Below, piece after piece: positions 40,235 to 51,902 of a DNA stretch of 64,000 nucleotides (position 1 is its first letter; each line of letters opens with the position of its first letter). The notes beneath the pieces were generated by a model. It did no database searches. It was not told where the DNA came from and worked only from the letters and a program-made list of their open reading frames with translations. Source of the DNA: Smallanthus sonchifolius (Eukaryota; Streptophyta; Magnoliopsida; Asterales; Asteraceae); NCBI GenBank assembly GCA_023525975.1, contig CM042021.1, positions 78,871,501-78,935,500 of the forward strand. The letters are read 5' to 3'. A program made the position numbers and the translations under genes.

Positions 40235-41406
40235 ACAGGTTTGTACATAGATAGTATATATAGATGTGAATAAACAAATCCTTACATAACATGATAAAAT
40301 AAGGCATTTATGGGGAGTAACTATTGTGTAACCAAAGTACAATCAAACCTTTGTAACTAGCATGCAAATTGTGTTGTCGGTAACAATCACCCCAATCTGG
40401 GTGGGTTTGTCAGACTCAATAGATCTATCATTGTTTACCATCGGCTTATTAGTTAATGATTGTACATGAAATTTGTACACAAAAAGTCAACACGTATAGC
40501 ACTCAAACATAAAGCTCAAATTTTGCACACATGAATGTAAATAGGATTTGTGTTTTGTGTAGTTTGTGTAAGTGTAAATAGTTGTGTGTATAGCGTTCAT
40601 GTTTCACCCCAAAAGTGTAAAAGAGTAAAAGGGGCTATGTAATACTCACCTTGAAACGAGTAGCTTGGAAGTCACACAAGTATGTTGTTGCATAAATGTT
40701 CTAGCAATTCACAAGATTAACCTATGTTTGATGGAATGTGGGTATTAATGATTTGTACGAAATGAATAAAGGATTCCTAATGCGAAAAAGGGATTGATGT
40801 GGGTGTCCTTATTTTAATAAGAGAATAATTATTTGAGTTTCAGATACTATTTATGTAAATCTTGATAAATAAATTGTATTTTAAATTTGAATCGATGGAT
40901 GAATAAATAAATGGTTTTCCTTTGTTTGTGATTAAATAAATAATTAAAGAGAAAGTTAAATAGTTGACTAAATACCAAATAACGAATGGATAAATAATAC
41001 CTTTATTTATTTAGTTTGATTCCCAAATATTTTCTTTGTGTAAAATAATGATCTAATTAGTTTATAATCAAAATTAAAGTATAAAATTGATTTAATGATA
41101 TCATCTAAGTTACATTATTTAAAAGGATGTATAATTCTTTACAAGAAAATAACTTTTTATAAAATGCTCTTATTTATTTTCCAATTACAATTTATAATTT
41201 AGGGATTTTAATTAAACAATGTGTTAAAGTATCTGTTTTAAATATATTAGGATTTATTAGTTCACATCCTAATAATACTAAATAAAATGGTTTCTCTTGG
41301 ATTTTAACAAAAATTAACTTGGTAAAACTGATCTGGATATTCAGTGGTTTATATAATAATTTTTATGAAATAGGTTTAATGCTTAAAATGGGTTTTAAAA
41401 ATGTGT

Positions 41407-41480
41407 GGGGTTTCTGGGACTCGAACCCGTGACCTGTTCTGTAAGGGTCAAGTGCTTTAACCAAATGATCTGGGCGTCAA
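41407..41480 (-). other. tRNA-like sequence in LTR2 of B
   Basis: On the minus strand box B-like GGGTTCGAGTCCC and an upstream box A-like CATTTGGTTAAAGCAC are at tRNA-like spacing. It lies in the element's sense and inside the candidate intron. Stems are incomplete, so I do not call a tRNA gene. Confidence 0.55.
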
Positions 41481-42796
41481 GACGTGATAAGGATGGGATT
41501 GCTTAATGCTTAACAAGAAACCCTGAACTCATCTTCTTCCATACATTACTCAAGACGTAACCCTGGTTCTGAATTCGATTTGTTTAAGCAGTAATCGACC
41601 TCAGGACCATAGGGCTTTCAAACCCAGAATCATTACGAGTTTAATGCAACAAACCTTACCTGTAATGGCCACGCACCGGAGGAGAACGACTGGAAGTTTA
41701 GGTCCGAGTTTCTTCGAATTGGTTCCAGAGACGTGATGCATTGGTTTTGAGTGTTTGGGGAGTATAGGGGAGGTGACGCGAAGGTGTGTGGTAATTTAAT
41801 TCGTTCCATTCCATCTTAATAGCAAGATTTGGTTAGGCATTTGAATACGACATATGCCGAGTGGATTTCACGTAAAATTGAACGAGCGTGAATGAATTGA
41901 GTCCGGTTTTGGGACTGAGTATGTGCGAACAGAAGTTAGCGTGATTTGTGGGATTTAAAACGCGTTTAAATTTCTTGATTTGACAAATATTTAAACTTAG
42001 TTTGACTAGGTATAGTCAAACTAATTCAAATTGGTTTGAATCTTGATTATGACCGCGAATTTTGTCAAATTGGTTTGTTAGTGAGGTTTAGGATTAGCCG
42101 AGAACATTACTCAGTTAAGGAAAAGTCCCTATCAAGCGCGTTTGTCCGGTTTTGGTTGTAGAATTCTAAGGATCTATCCTTGTTGACTTTTGAAAGGTCA
42201 AAGATGGTCAAAATTTCTTGAATGAGGCCAACTTTGATATCAATGGTTCAATTTCAAATGGAGTGGGTTCAAAGCAAATTAAATGAGTTCAAATTGAGGT
42301 GTAGTGATTCAAGTTGGGGGTCCAAGTGTCTAGGAGTTCAAACAAAATTTTAGATAATTGTATTTATATATATATATATATTTAAATCAATTTTTGTTAT
42401 ATAAAAAAAAGATTTAAACTTTATAAAATATTTTTATAAATGAATGGGTTTTATGTGCCTATATATATTTTTATATGTGTATTTCCCATAAGGACAACCA
42501 ATTTATATATTTATATTGTAACTACTCATTTATATTTGTAAGCACATATGTTGGTATTTTTTTTTAAAAGGTGTATAAGGCATAGTTTAAAACTCGCATG
42601 TTTTATTTTGGTTATAAAATATCTGCTTATATATATATATATATAAATAGAAAATTATATGTAAGGGAAAAGTCTTAAATTTTGAATAATAATTAATATG
42701 ACTCATTGAGTGTTGCAAGTACGGGATTCAAACGGAGTACCATTAACTATGGATAATTAGGTAAATAGATAGTATTGGAAAACCATGGATGTTACA

Positions 42797-43331
42797 AATA
42801 CCACTGCCCCCAAGCCGCAGTTGACAGGATGACTAAGGAGTTTCTCCTTATGAGGCAAACGACAGAGTAGATTGATGAGTTGGCAGAGACTTTCTTTGAT
42901 CGCGCCAAGTTATGTCCGGACGTGGTGTCGACCGAGAAGGCAAAGATTGACAGATTTTATGCTATGTTGACTTTGGAGTTCAGAGATAGCATATCTCCTT
43001 CCTCTTTTACCACACTTGTTGACCTGATAAATAGGTGTCGGGAAAGAGAGGTGGAGTTGAGGAGGCAAGAGGCTAGAGGTGAAAAGAGAAAGCGTGAAAT
43101 TGTGGAACAAGTTGTGAAGAAGATAAAGGGCGGGAGCCCTAGTAAGAAGCCTTTTAGCAAGTTTTCTCCATAGGGATGTAAGGTTTGTGGAAAGGAGCAC
43201 TTTGGGGAGTGTTGGAAGGGAACGTCGAATTGCTATAAATGTGGGATGCCGGGGCATATGGCTAATCAATGTCCAAGCCAAATCCGTATATGCTATAATT
43301 GTTACAAGCCGGGGCACAATAGGGCAGATTG
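42797..43331 (+). pseudogene. gag: gag of element A, C-terminal part
   Basis: Continues the gag cut at 2244. A TAG near 42869 and another at 43171 interrupt it. DELAETFFDRAKLCPD and a Lys/Arg-rich stretch precede two CCHC knuckles, CYKCGMPGHMANQC and CYNCYKPGHNRADC. It is joined directly to RT by a deletion of protease and the RT N-terminus. Confidence 0.88.
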
Positions 43332-43734
43332 CACTCGATACGGTCACTATGAGTTTACGGTTATGCCTTTCGGTTTAACCAACGCACCTGCGGTTTTCAT
43401 GGATCTTATGAACCGAGTGTGTAGACCGTTCCTCGACCGTTCAGTCATTGTGTTTATTGACGATCTTCTCATTTGTTCAAGGAGCGAAGGTGATCATGCT
43501 TGTCACTTGCGTGAAATTCTTGAAGTACTTCAAAGGGAAAAGCTTAATGAAAAATTTTCTAAGTGTGAATTTTGGTTGCGCGAAATCAAATTCTTGGGTC
43601 ATGTGATTAATGAGAAAGGGATTACCGTCGACCCATCCAAGATAGTGGCGGTTAAATATTGGTCATCGCCGAAAACGCCTTCGGAGATTAGAAGTTTCTT
43701 GGGGTTGGCGGGTTATTATCGGCGGTTTATTGTA
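43332..43734 (+). pseudogene. RT fragment of element A
   Basis: TRYGHYEFTVMPFGLTNAP, catalytic FIDDLL, GHVINEKGITVDPSK and GLAGYYRRFI are present. The frame is open from the gag knuckles into RT. A second deletion joins the RT end to the 3' LTR interior at about 43731. Confidence 0.9.
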
Positions 43735-44160
43735 AATGGTTGATTTTGGGATGCGTATTGAAATCCTCGAAAGGGGTGTGAATTTGGGACAACAATTGAT
43801 GTTTTGGTGATATTGTGGTGTATGTGTACTTTTGGTCAAAATCCTAGGTGTTTGGGAATTTTTGGTGTCATGTTGAAATGGAAAAGTTGTAAAAAATGGC
43901 TAAGTGTTGAAATCTGTAGGTCTAGGAAACTCACTGGAAATTTGGTGCCTCGCGGTACGCGAAGAACCAGGTTAGGTTTTCTCGCGGTACGCGAGGGACC
44001 TGGATTCCGGCTTGGCTTTCTGAGGCTCCCCCGCGGTACGCGAGGGGATGGGGCCTGGTCTCTCGCGGTACGCGAGGGACCTAAAAAAAACTTTGGGATA
44101 AATGCTTCCGCGCGTTTTAAATGTTTATTATAACCGGTGTTTCAAAAGTAGGGTGTTACA
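43731..44160 (+). repeat. Truncated 3' LTR of element A
   Basis: Matches 876-1306. The hairpin array at 43949-44083 has intact CTCGCGGTACGCGAG units. Ends GTGTTACA. Confidence 0.9.
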
Positions 44161-45040
44161 ATTTGGTTGCACGGCCGTGCAATGCCCCTGTTGACCATAT
44201 TTGACTTTTTTTTAACATACTAAAAATCCACTTGAAAATAATAATTTTAAAAATAAATTAAAATATATTTTTAATTAAAAATAATTAAAATTATATTAAA
44301 GTATTAATTTATTTAAAATTAGTAAAATAAATTGGTCAAAGGGGAATGTCACCATTAAAATACCGATCTCATGTTAGAAAACTTATTTTGTTTCTTGATA
44401 TCTAATTTCAAAGTATCGAGCTTGTAATCATCGAAAATAAAGAGGAATGTAAAATCTAAACACGTAAAACCGTTCGAAAGTGTTACGCCTAATCTTTAAT
44501 TGCTTTCGAATGGCGGCACTTATATCCGTTCATTTTTCTTAGAAATAATTCCTGGGTTGCGATTCATGAAAGTTCCTACAAAGTTAGATTAGCTAGCATA
44601 AGTACCAAAATAAAAATAAAAGTAAAAAAAAAATGAAAATAAAAAATAAAGTAGAAATAAAACAAAAGTAAAATATAAATAAATAGTCAGTACAACGACT
44701 TAAATCTTTCGCAGAATTACCGTGTCCCCGGCAATGGATCCAAAAACTTGATTTGTGTTTTATATGTAGATAAAAATGTGTATATATATATAACCCCCTG
44801 GCAACAACGCCAAAGACATGATGACTTGTTTTTAGTAGTAATAAATATATTCTATTTAGAGCTACATAAAATCAGGTTTTAAATTTATAAATTAAAATGA
44901 TAATTACTTCAACTAAATACACACACAATAGGAAAGTGTACCTATCGTAGCGTAGTATAAAGGAATAAAGGATTCCTAATGCGTCAGTTATCATCCCCCT
45001 TTTCTCTCTCTTGTTTCAAATTTGAATTTTGAAAATTCCC
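44161..45040 (-). other. Non-coding stretch with Athila/Tat-type primer-binding remnants
   Basis: Very AT-rich. On the minus strand TTTGGCGTTGTTGCCAGGGG (44798-44817) and TTTTTGGATCCATTGCCGGG (near 44732-44752) both resemble the GGCGCCGTTGCCGGGG site used by Athila/Tat gypsy elements. No ORF is supported. Confidence 0.45.
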
Positions 45041-45194
45041 CTTATATTCAACCTGTCCTTCCCCTTTTGAACTTTTCATCTTCACAAAAAAACGGTTTCT
45101 TCTCCCGAGGGTCTTCTTCTTTGTTTGCTTCCTTTTCGCCGATCATCGCTTGTGGAGGTTAGTTTACTTTTTCTTGCCTTTATCTATCGTAGCA

Positions 45195-46869
45195 ATGTTT
45201 AAGAATGATTTAAGCATCCAAACTTCCAAGATGACCCAAGTTGCAGTGGACGATTTCTGCAAACAATGGGGTTTAGATGCGAAACTCAATCCGACTGCTC
45301 CGATCATGGGGAAAACTGTTGATCAGTTTTCGGAGGGGATACTTGCTATGTATAGTCGTCACTTTGAATTTTCGAACCTCTGATTTCCCTTTTCCCTGTT
45401 TTTCTTGCGTTTCCTTGAATACTACCGACTTACCTTTGGTCAATTGTCACCCGTTGGAGTTAGCAAAGTCATCCATTTTGAAGTGTTGTGTAGATCCTTG
45501 GGTCATGAGCCGGACCTCACCATGTTTCGTCGCTTTTTTCATGTTACGAAAAACGGTGATTGGTACACTGTTGAGAAAACAAAGTGTGAGGAAGGGCTTG
45601 TCTCTGTGACCATCTCTTGTCTTCGTTCTTAGAAAGATCACTTATTTTGGATTTCGAAAGATATTATTCCTTTCACTGTAACCCTAGGAAGCCATCTGAC
45701 GAACTTAACCCTCAGGAGCATGAGGTGTCATCTTTAGATGCTGTTGTTTATAGCAAGCTTAAGTATTTTTCTTCTCCACTCCGTGTCTATCTGGAGCAAT
45801 TGCTTGTGAAGCTCGGGTTGAGTGTACTGTGGGATCCAACCATTGTTCCTCTATTAACTTTGGATGGGAAGGGTATGGTTTTATTTTATTTGCTCACATG
45901 TTTACTTTGCATATTTTGCTTACTTTGTATTCTTTTTTTTGTGGAAATGAGTGCCTTGGACTTTCTTCTATTGGAGGATACTTCTGATGTTGAGGAGGGG
46001 AGGAGAGAAATGAAAAAGGGGAAGACTAACGCCTTGGTTCTCAATAGGTCTGTTCGTTATGAAAGTGGTGCTTATGTTAGTGTTTCTGAGGTTGCTAGCA
46101 CGAAGCGGGTCAAAGGTAAGGGCAAGAAGCCTGCTTCTGCTCCCAAGACCAAGAAGGGTAAGACTCATCTTTGTTCTAGTAAGAGGCTTGCTACGTCCAG
46201 TGCTCGTGCGTCTGCTTCTCAATCTCCTGATCCTATTGATGTGTTTGATAATGACGATGATTTTTTAGCAGGTTGTACTGGGTCTGTTCATTCTACTATG
46301 AAGTTGGAACCTCTGGATGGTGAGAGTGACAACGGTGGTTCAGATGCTGGTGGTGGGCGTAAGCCTAAGCTTGTGCCGGAGGAGGCTAGCGATGTGTATG
46401 CTCCTGATTGGTCTGTTAAGAATTGTGACTCTGTGAAGAATCATGTTGTTTGTAAGGACATGGTCTACAATTTTGCTACCCCTGCCGATCACGATGCTTT
46501 GCGTAATGACAGTGATGAGACACTTATTGGCCGCATCCTTGTTAATGTTGCCAGGATTCCTGAGGGTGTTAATCGACTTTGTGCGTATGCCAAGAAAGTA
46601 GAACGTGTGAACCAAAAGAATGCTGCCTTGAAGGCCCAGTTATCTAATGTGCAAAACCAGGTTTCTGCTCTAGCTTATCGTGAGAAGCGGCTTGTTGAGG
46701 AGCTTGATGCTGCTCGCATGCAGTACGATGTGGACAGTGAAAAACTTTCTTCACTGAAGTAGAGTTTGGCATATGAGAAGGCGAAGATGGATGTTGAGAA
46801 GGTTGCACTTGATTCTGAAAGGGCAGTGGTTCAAGCTTAGAAGGAAGGGTTAGATGCTATTGTCGTTTG
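45195..46869 (+). pseudogene. Decayed 'putative gypsy-type transposon' (Transposase_28-like) gene
   Basis: ATG at 45195 after a CT-rich leader. Conserved pieces appear in alternating frames: FCKQWGLDAKLNPTAP, YSRHFEFSNL, then a TGA; EYYRLTFGQLSPVGVSKVIH, MFRRFFHVTKNGDWYT, then a TAG where Trp is expected. A Ser/Lys-rich nuclear-type region follows. A C-terminal coiled coil (NQKNAALKAQLSNVQNQVSA) is cut by TAG at 46760. A short intron is likely near 45869-45945, between LDGK and EMSALDF. In plants this family travels with gypsy elements; its role is unclear. Confidence 0.65.
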
Positions 46870-47425
46870 AACAATTGTTATGCTTTCCTTTTGTGAACAT
46901 GTTATTTGGACCTTGCGTGGTCATTTGTGATGTAAGCCTATGTAGGCGAAAACAAATTATGCTTGGTTTGGTTTAACTTTATGGTGCCCTTCGTGGGTTT
47001 GACTTGCTGATATGGAATAGACTTTTGGACTGTGATCATGTACTTTGCTTGTTATTTGATCTTGTTAGATCATATGCCTCACTGTTTGTTTGTGGCATTA
47101 AACTGCTTTAAACTAAGGAGTTTACCTTGTTAGTTTGGCTTTCATTTTCCCTTAGAAATATGAGATGTTTTTCTCTTGCCATTGTGTTTTGTATATCGTA
47201 ACTTGTGTTTTCATAATTTGAGGTTTTGTCAAGGCAAAATGTTGCAGACATTATACTAGATAAATCCAAGTTATTACTAACACGAAATGTTATCCTATCT
47301 TGCTTGAAGCCCTTTATGTTTGAGACTTTATTTGGGCGTGATCATAAGCTTAGTGTGTTGCTTATGGAGCATTGTTGATGGGAGCTCACCCGCTTCATAG
47401 GTAAACAAGACTTGATACCTAAGAA
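46870..47425 (+). other. 3' flank, no gene seen
   Basis: T-rich non-coding sequence between the decayed gene and element D. Nothing supported. Confidence 0.5.
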
Positions 47426-47698
47426 TGTCACACCCTCAAAATCCACTAACGGAGTTTTACCGTGAGGCGTGTGACAAACCAGGATCTCATTCATTAGTCA
47501 TATCAAATGACACTATTTGAATTTAAATAAAACCATTAATGTTCAGAGTAAATGCGAAAGCGATAAATAAAGTGTTTAATGTGCAAAACAAACGCGCCCA
47601 AAATCCAAGTTATTGAAAAACAGGTAAATAGTTTAAATGTTTGAAATGATAAAAGGACTCCAATGTATGTCCTAATTGTGCACCTGTGCCTTAGCGAC

Positions 47699-49195
47699 CT
47701 GTGAAAACATGTAAGAAAATATATCAACACTAGGTTGGTGAGTTCACAGGTTTCAGTTCGTAATAATGTTTGCAAGATTATGTACATTCAATATATATCA
47801 ATAGGTAGCTAACCTGCGTTCATGTTACTAAAGCGCTCGCAACCGAAGCTGATTGTTTGTTGTGTTTGATGCCTTCACCATGTCTATCAATAGTGGTGAT
47901 GTGTTTAGGTCAATATTACACCTGTTCGACCTTGAGTCGAGTTAGCGCGACACACGCGGGTGGGGTAGTACTACTCAAGATTACCTCGCTATGTTCATAT
48001 TAAACGGTTCGAAGTGTAAGGACTTTCATGATAGAGTGTTACGCTTAGCTTTAGCAAGTGATAATATAAGAATTACAGAAATCATATGTTTGCGTCATGT
48101 TTTCTCCCCTTAATTTAAAAGCAGTAAAGGGGCTATGAAACTCACCTTAGTGTGTAAAGTGTAGTAATTTTCACCGCACAAGGATGCAACAAACCACAAT
48201 AGTTTGGAAGAGGACAATCTACGAATGCCCTAGAATATGTTTACGATTGTTAGGAACACGTAGGATTTTGTGACGACGATACGGAAAGGTCGGATGTTCT
48301 AAATATGCTTATGAATGACGAATAGACATTTTTTCATCGGGATTAAAGAATCCCTAGTTTAAAACCTAGTATGGATGTGGTACGAGTGAAAAACTACTAA
48401 ACACGAGATAATAATATTAATTAAATATTCGTGTGTTTTTATGAATTACATAATAGTTTAGGGGATAATAATTATTTATTTTTAAGATGAAAATAATACT
48501 TAAAAATGAGTTATAATTTCAATCCCGAGCATATGGGTGTTTTCTAGTGTCAAAACGTATTAATATATTATTATAATAACATAAGGATTAGTTTTATAAA
48601 AAGGAAACCAAAGAAAAAGTCCCTAAAAATATTACAGGAGACCGGATTCGAACCCGGGTCACCTGTGTGCAGGTCCAACACCCTAACCAACTCCGCCCAC
48701 TAGGGTCTCGCAACAAAAGCCGGATCGAATTGGATTTAACATTCACAGTCTCAGTGTTCTCCCCCCAATAGCGAATCCGATCCAAAACCACTTCGATTCT
48801 CACTGGATTCGATCGTGATTGATCACAAAAGTATAGGGGTTTTGTTAATCGGTTCCTTGCGAGCCTGTGGTGAAGTTTAATTGCAAAATTCTCGAGTTTT
48901 AGGTTGATAATTTCTATTTTGAAAAGCCGTAAACCCTAGGTTTTGAATCACGAATCAATTGACCAAATTCGATAAGATTAGTAGTTGAAATCATAGGGCT
49001 TTCACCGAGTACGAGATTGTGAAGCTAACCATATATATTAATTGAATTGAGGTTGTGTCTAGGTTCGAGTTCGATTTAACCCGAAATGATATGAACCCTA
49101 GAATTGGTTCATGATCAATTCGATGTTATAAGCCTCAATTAGGTTAGGGCTTTCATTTTAGAGATGAAAACGAAACTGAGGGTGTGTTTGGTTAC
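47699..49195 (-). other. Candidate LTR intron of D (left LTR)
   Basis: Minus-strand donor ATTAAG|GTAACC at 49195, CTCACCAAC at 47734-47742, acceptor CATGTTTTCACAG|G ending at 47699. 1497 bp; contains the tRNA-like sequence. Confidence 0.5.
48638..48709 (-). other. tRNA-like sequence in left LTR of D
   Basis: 72 nt on the minus strand. GAGACC at the 5' end pairs with GGTCTC at the 3' end. Box A-like GGGCGGAGTTGG and a perfect box B GGTTCGAATCC are present. The D stem does not pair, so it is tRNA-derived or mimics a tRNA rather than being functional. Confidence 0.6.
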
Positions 49196-49724
49196 CTTAA
49201 TTGATATCGAATTGATAGAGATCGACCAAATGGGGACTTCGGGCGACTTGGTCTCCGATGACTTCGATTCTGTCTCCGGTCGAATTGAGTTATGCAAAAG
49301 CTTCATGGGGACTCGTTCAAGGTGCGTAGAGTGATTGATTGTAGAATGATAAACGTATTGATGCGAATTTGATAGTACTCGACGCGAGTTTGACGATTAC
49401 GGTTTGTGGACTTAATTTGCAGTCATTATGGATCAATAATGCGTGAAAATGACTGGAAAACGATCGAAATCACTAAGGCCTTGCATAACTGTCATGAATC
49501 CGAACAGTTTGGGAGATTACGGATTGAATTGGATCAAACATACTCAATTTTGACTTTACAAAGTCAACAATTTCGATTTTGAGTTAATTTCACAACTAGT
49601 CCTTGTAGTTTATGTGTATATGAGTTTGAATGATGGCAGAATTAGTCCCTGAGGTTTGTAACTAATTAACTGAGTTATAAGATAACTGGATTTGGGTTAA
49701 CGGAGTTATCCGTAATTTGTCGGG

Positions 49725-49838
49725 TGTCACATCATCCCCTAGTTGAAAGAATTTTCGTCCCGAAAATTAAATAAATAAATAAAATTTTTCTAGATGTCAC
49801 ATCATCCCCTAGTTGAAAGAATTTTCGTCCCGAAAATT
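49725..49838 (-). repeat. Duplicated polypurine tract and LTR edge of D
   Basis: TGTCACATCATCCCCTAGTT begins at 49725 and again at 49795, 70 bp apart. On the minus strand both copies read ...AACTAGGGGATGA|TGTGACA, giving two potential plus-strand priming sites. Confidence 0.85.
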
Positions 49839-51189
49839 TAAATAGTACCTTATGTGTTTGACGTGGATTGCTTGAAAAGATGAGGATACTTTCGCATCAT
49901 CTGATCCTCGCGCTCCTATGTGAATTCCGATACGGGATCTTACTATGTTTGAGCATCTTGACTTCCCTATCCATGATTTCGACCGGTTCTTCAACGAAGC
50001 ACAATTGTTCATCGATTTCTAGTTCCTCAAGTGGAACCACGAGTGTCTCATCTGCTAGACATTTCTTTAAGTTTGAGACGTGGAAGACGTTGTGCACACC
50101 ACTAAGTCCTTCAGGTAGGTCCAATTGGTACGCCACTGGGCCAATTCTCTTCACTATCTTGAATGGTCCAACATAACGAGGATTTAGCTTGACTCGTTTC
50201 CCAAAACGAATTACACCTTTCCAAGGTGAGACTTTTAATAGGGCTATGTCGCCCACTTGGAATTCCATTGGTTTCCCACGCTTATCTGCATAGCTCTTTT
50301 GACGGTCACGGGCTGCCGCCATAAGATTTTGAATTTGCACGATTTTCTTTGAGGTTTCGAGCACAAGTTCAGGACCCGTAAGTTGGCTATCACCAACTTT
50401 ATCCCAACAAATAGGTGATCGGCATTTCCGTCCGTATAATGCCTCAAACGGTGCTGCCTTGATGCGAGTATGATAGCTGTTATTGTAGGAGAACTCCACT
50501 AAAGGAAAATAAGTTTCCCAACTGTTACTGAAATCAATCACACAAGCTCGTAACATATCCTCTAGGGTTTGAATAGTACGTTCGGTTTGGCCATCTGTTT
50601 GAGGATTGTATGCTGTGCTCATATCCAGGCACGTTCCTAGAGCGTTTTGTAATGATTGCTAGAAACGTGAGGTGAATCGAACGTCTCAATCAGAAATGAT
50701 TGAAATTGGCACTCCGTGCTGAGAGACTACTTCTTTCAGATAGACACGAGTTAGTTTCTCCATCTTATCAGTCTCTTTGATTGCTAGAAAATGGGCGAAT
50801 TTGGTTAAGCGATCTATGATCACCCAGATGGTGTCGCATCCGCTAGGAGTTCGAGGTGGTTTGGTGATAAAGTCCATGGAAATCTGCTCCCATTTCCACA
50901 TCGGGATTTCCTGTTGTTGGAGCAAACCAGAAGGCTTTTGGTATTCAATCTTGACCTTCGAGCAGGTCTGGCATTTGCTCACATAGGTGGCTATATCAGC
51001 TTTCATATTCGGCCACCAATACAGAACTTTCAGATCATGGTACATCTTATAGGAACCAAGATGAATGGAATAGCGAGATTTGTGAGCCTCATCCATTACA
51101 AGTTCCCTTAAGTTCCCGTACACCGGGACCCATATTCGCTCTGCGAAGTAGCGAATACCGTCCGATTTAACCTCAAGTTGCTTCTCCAA
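49839..51189 (-). pseudogene. Integrase and chromodomain-like tail of D
   Basis: On the minus strand zinc-binding DEAHKSRYSIHLGSYKM...CQTCSKVK, catalytic MDFITKPP, then SIISD followed by TGA at 50686. A TAG replaces Trp in SRFWQ. It resumes at 50622 with STAYNPQTDGQTERTIQTL. GPFKIVKRIGPVAYQLDLP and HNVFHVSNLKKCL follow. A frameshift near 49960 separates the chromodomain-like end. Confidence 0.88.
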
Positions 51190-51318
51190 GCCACACGTGG
51201 TTTCTAACAGTAGGTTTTCTTCTTTTAGGGCTTCGAGTTGAGCATGACGGATTTGATCAGGTAGTCTAGGGTGGATAGTGAGTTGTAATTCTCGGACTCG
51301 TCTGGGGTTGGTTTCTTT

Positions 51319-51800
51319 TCAGCTTTGGGCATCGGCTACCACATTAGCTTTGCCCGGATGATACTTGATAGCATAATCATAGTCATTCAAGAGTTCGACC
51401 CAACGACGCTGTTGCATGTTCAACTCTTTCTGTTCGAAGATGTGCTGAAGAATCTTGTGATCGGTGTAGATGGTGCGTTTGGTACCGTACAAGTAATGTC
51501 TCCAGATTTTCAGTGCAAATACTACAGCTCCCAATTCCAAGTCATGGGTCGTGTAGTTTTTCTCATGAATTTTTAGCTGACGGGAAGCGTATGCGATAAC
51601 CTTCTCGCGTTGCATCAACACACAACCAAGACCCTGAATGGAGGCATCGCAATACACTACGAAGTCATCTTTTCCCTCTGGAAGAGATAGGATGGGTGCA
51701 CTATAGAGTTTGTGCTTTAGCAGTTGAAATGATGATTCCTGGGTTTCACTCCAGTTATAGGGTTTACCTTTTTAGGTTAGGGCAGTGAGAGGTTGTGCAA
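51319..51800 (-). pseudogene. RNase H of D
   Basis: YCDASIQGLGCVLMQREKVI, ELGAVVFALKIWRHYLYG and YTDHKILQHIF are clear on the minus strand. The end is lost near 51319, and upstream sequence carries a stop near 51772. Confidence 0.87.
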
Positions 51801-51902
51801 TCTTTGAGAATCCCTCAGCGAATCGACGGTAGTAGCCAGCCAACCCTAGAAATTGTCGCACCTTTATTGGAGTCGTTGGTGCCGCTCAATTCTTGATAGC
51901 TT

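Larger units (their letters stand above)
20228..41659 (-). other. Candidate LTR intron of B (LTR2), element C nested within
   Basis: Minus-strand donor CATTACAG|GTAAGG at 41659 and acceptor CATGTTTCAG|G ending at 20228, with CTCACCAAC upstream of the acceptor. It is the same as in LTR1. Confidence 0.5.
2245..42796 (-). mobile_element. Element B: non-autonomous gypsy element hosting two nested insertions
   Basis: AATAC at 2240-2244 is repeated at 42797-42801 as a 5-bp target duplication. The flanking gag of element A joins perfectly across it. The structure is LTR1 (2509-16763), internal region (16764-19997) and LTR2 (19998-42796), plus a 264-bp extra stub at the left. On the minus strand the LTRs start TGTAACATCC and end GGGGTGTGACA. 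After removing insertions the LTRs are 2850 and 2838 bp. The internal region is only 3.2 kb and has no gag, protease, RT or integrase, so any movement would need proteins from another element. Confidence 0.9.
19998..42796 (-). repeat. LTR2 of element B, interrupted by element C
   Basis: Left part 19998-20278 and right part 40240-42796 together match LTR1. Element C sits between ACAGG duplications (20274-20278 and 40235-40239). The sequence ends GATGTTACA at 42796. 40240-42796 carries no gene. Confidence 0.9.
47426..49731 (-). repeat. 3' LTR of element D
   Basis: TGTCACACCCTC to GGGTGTCACA on the + strand, 2306 bp. It matches 56038-57159 plus 60321-61099. No ORF. Confidence 0.9.

Noticed and set aside
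48638..48709. A functional tRNA gene
   Set aside because: Ends and box B look right, but the D stem does not pair and no convincing anticodon loop forms. It repeats in both LTRs of one element.
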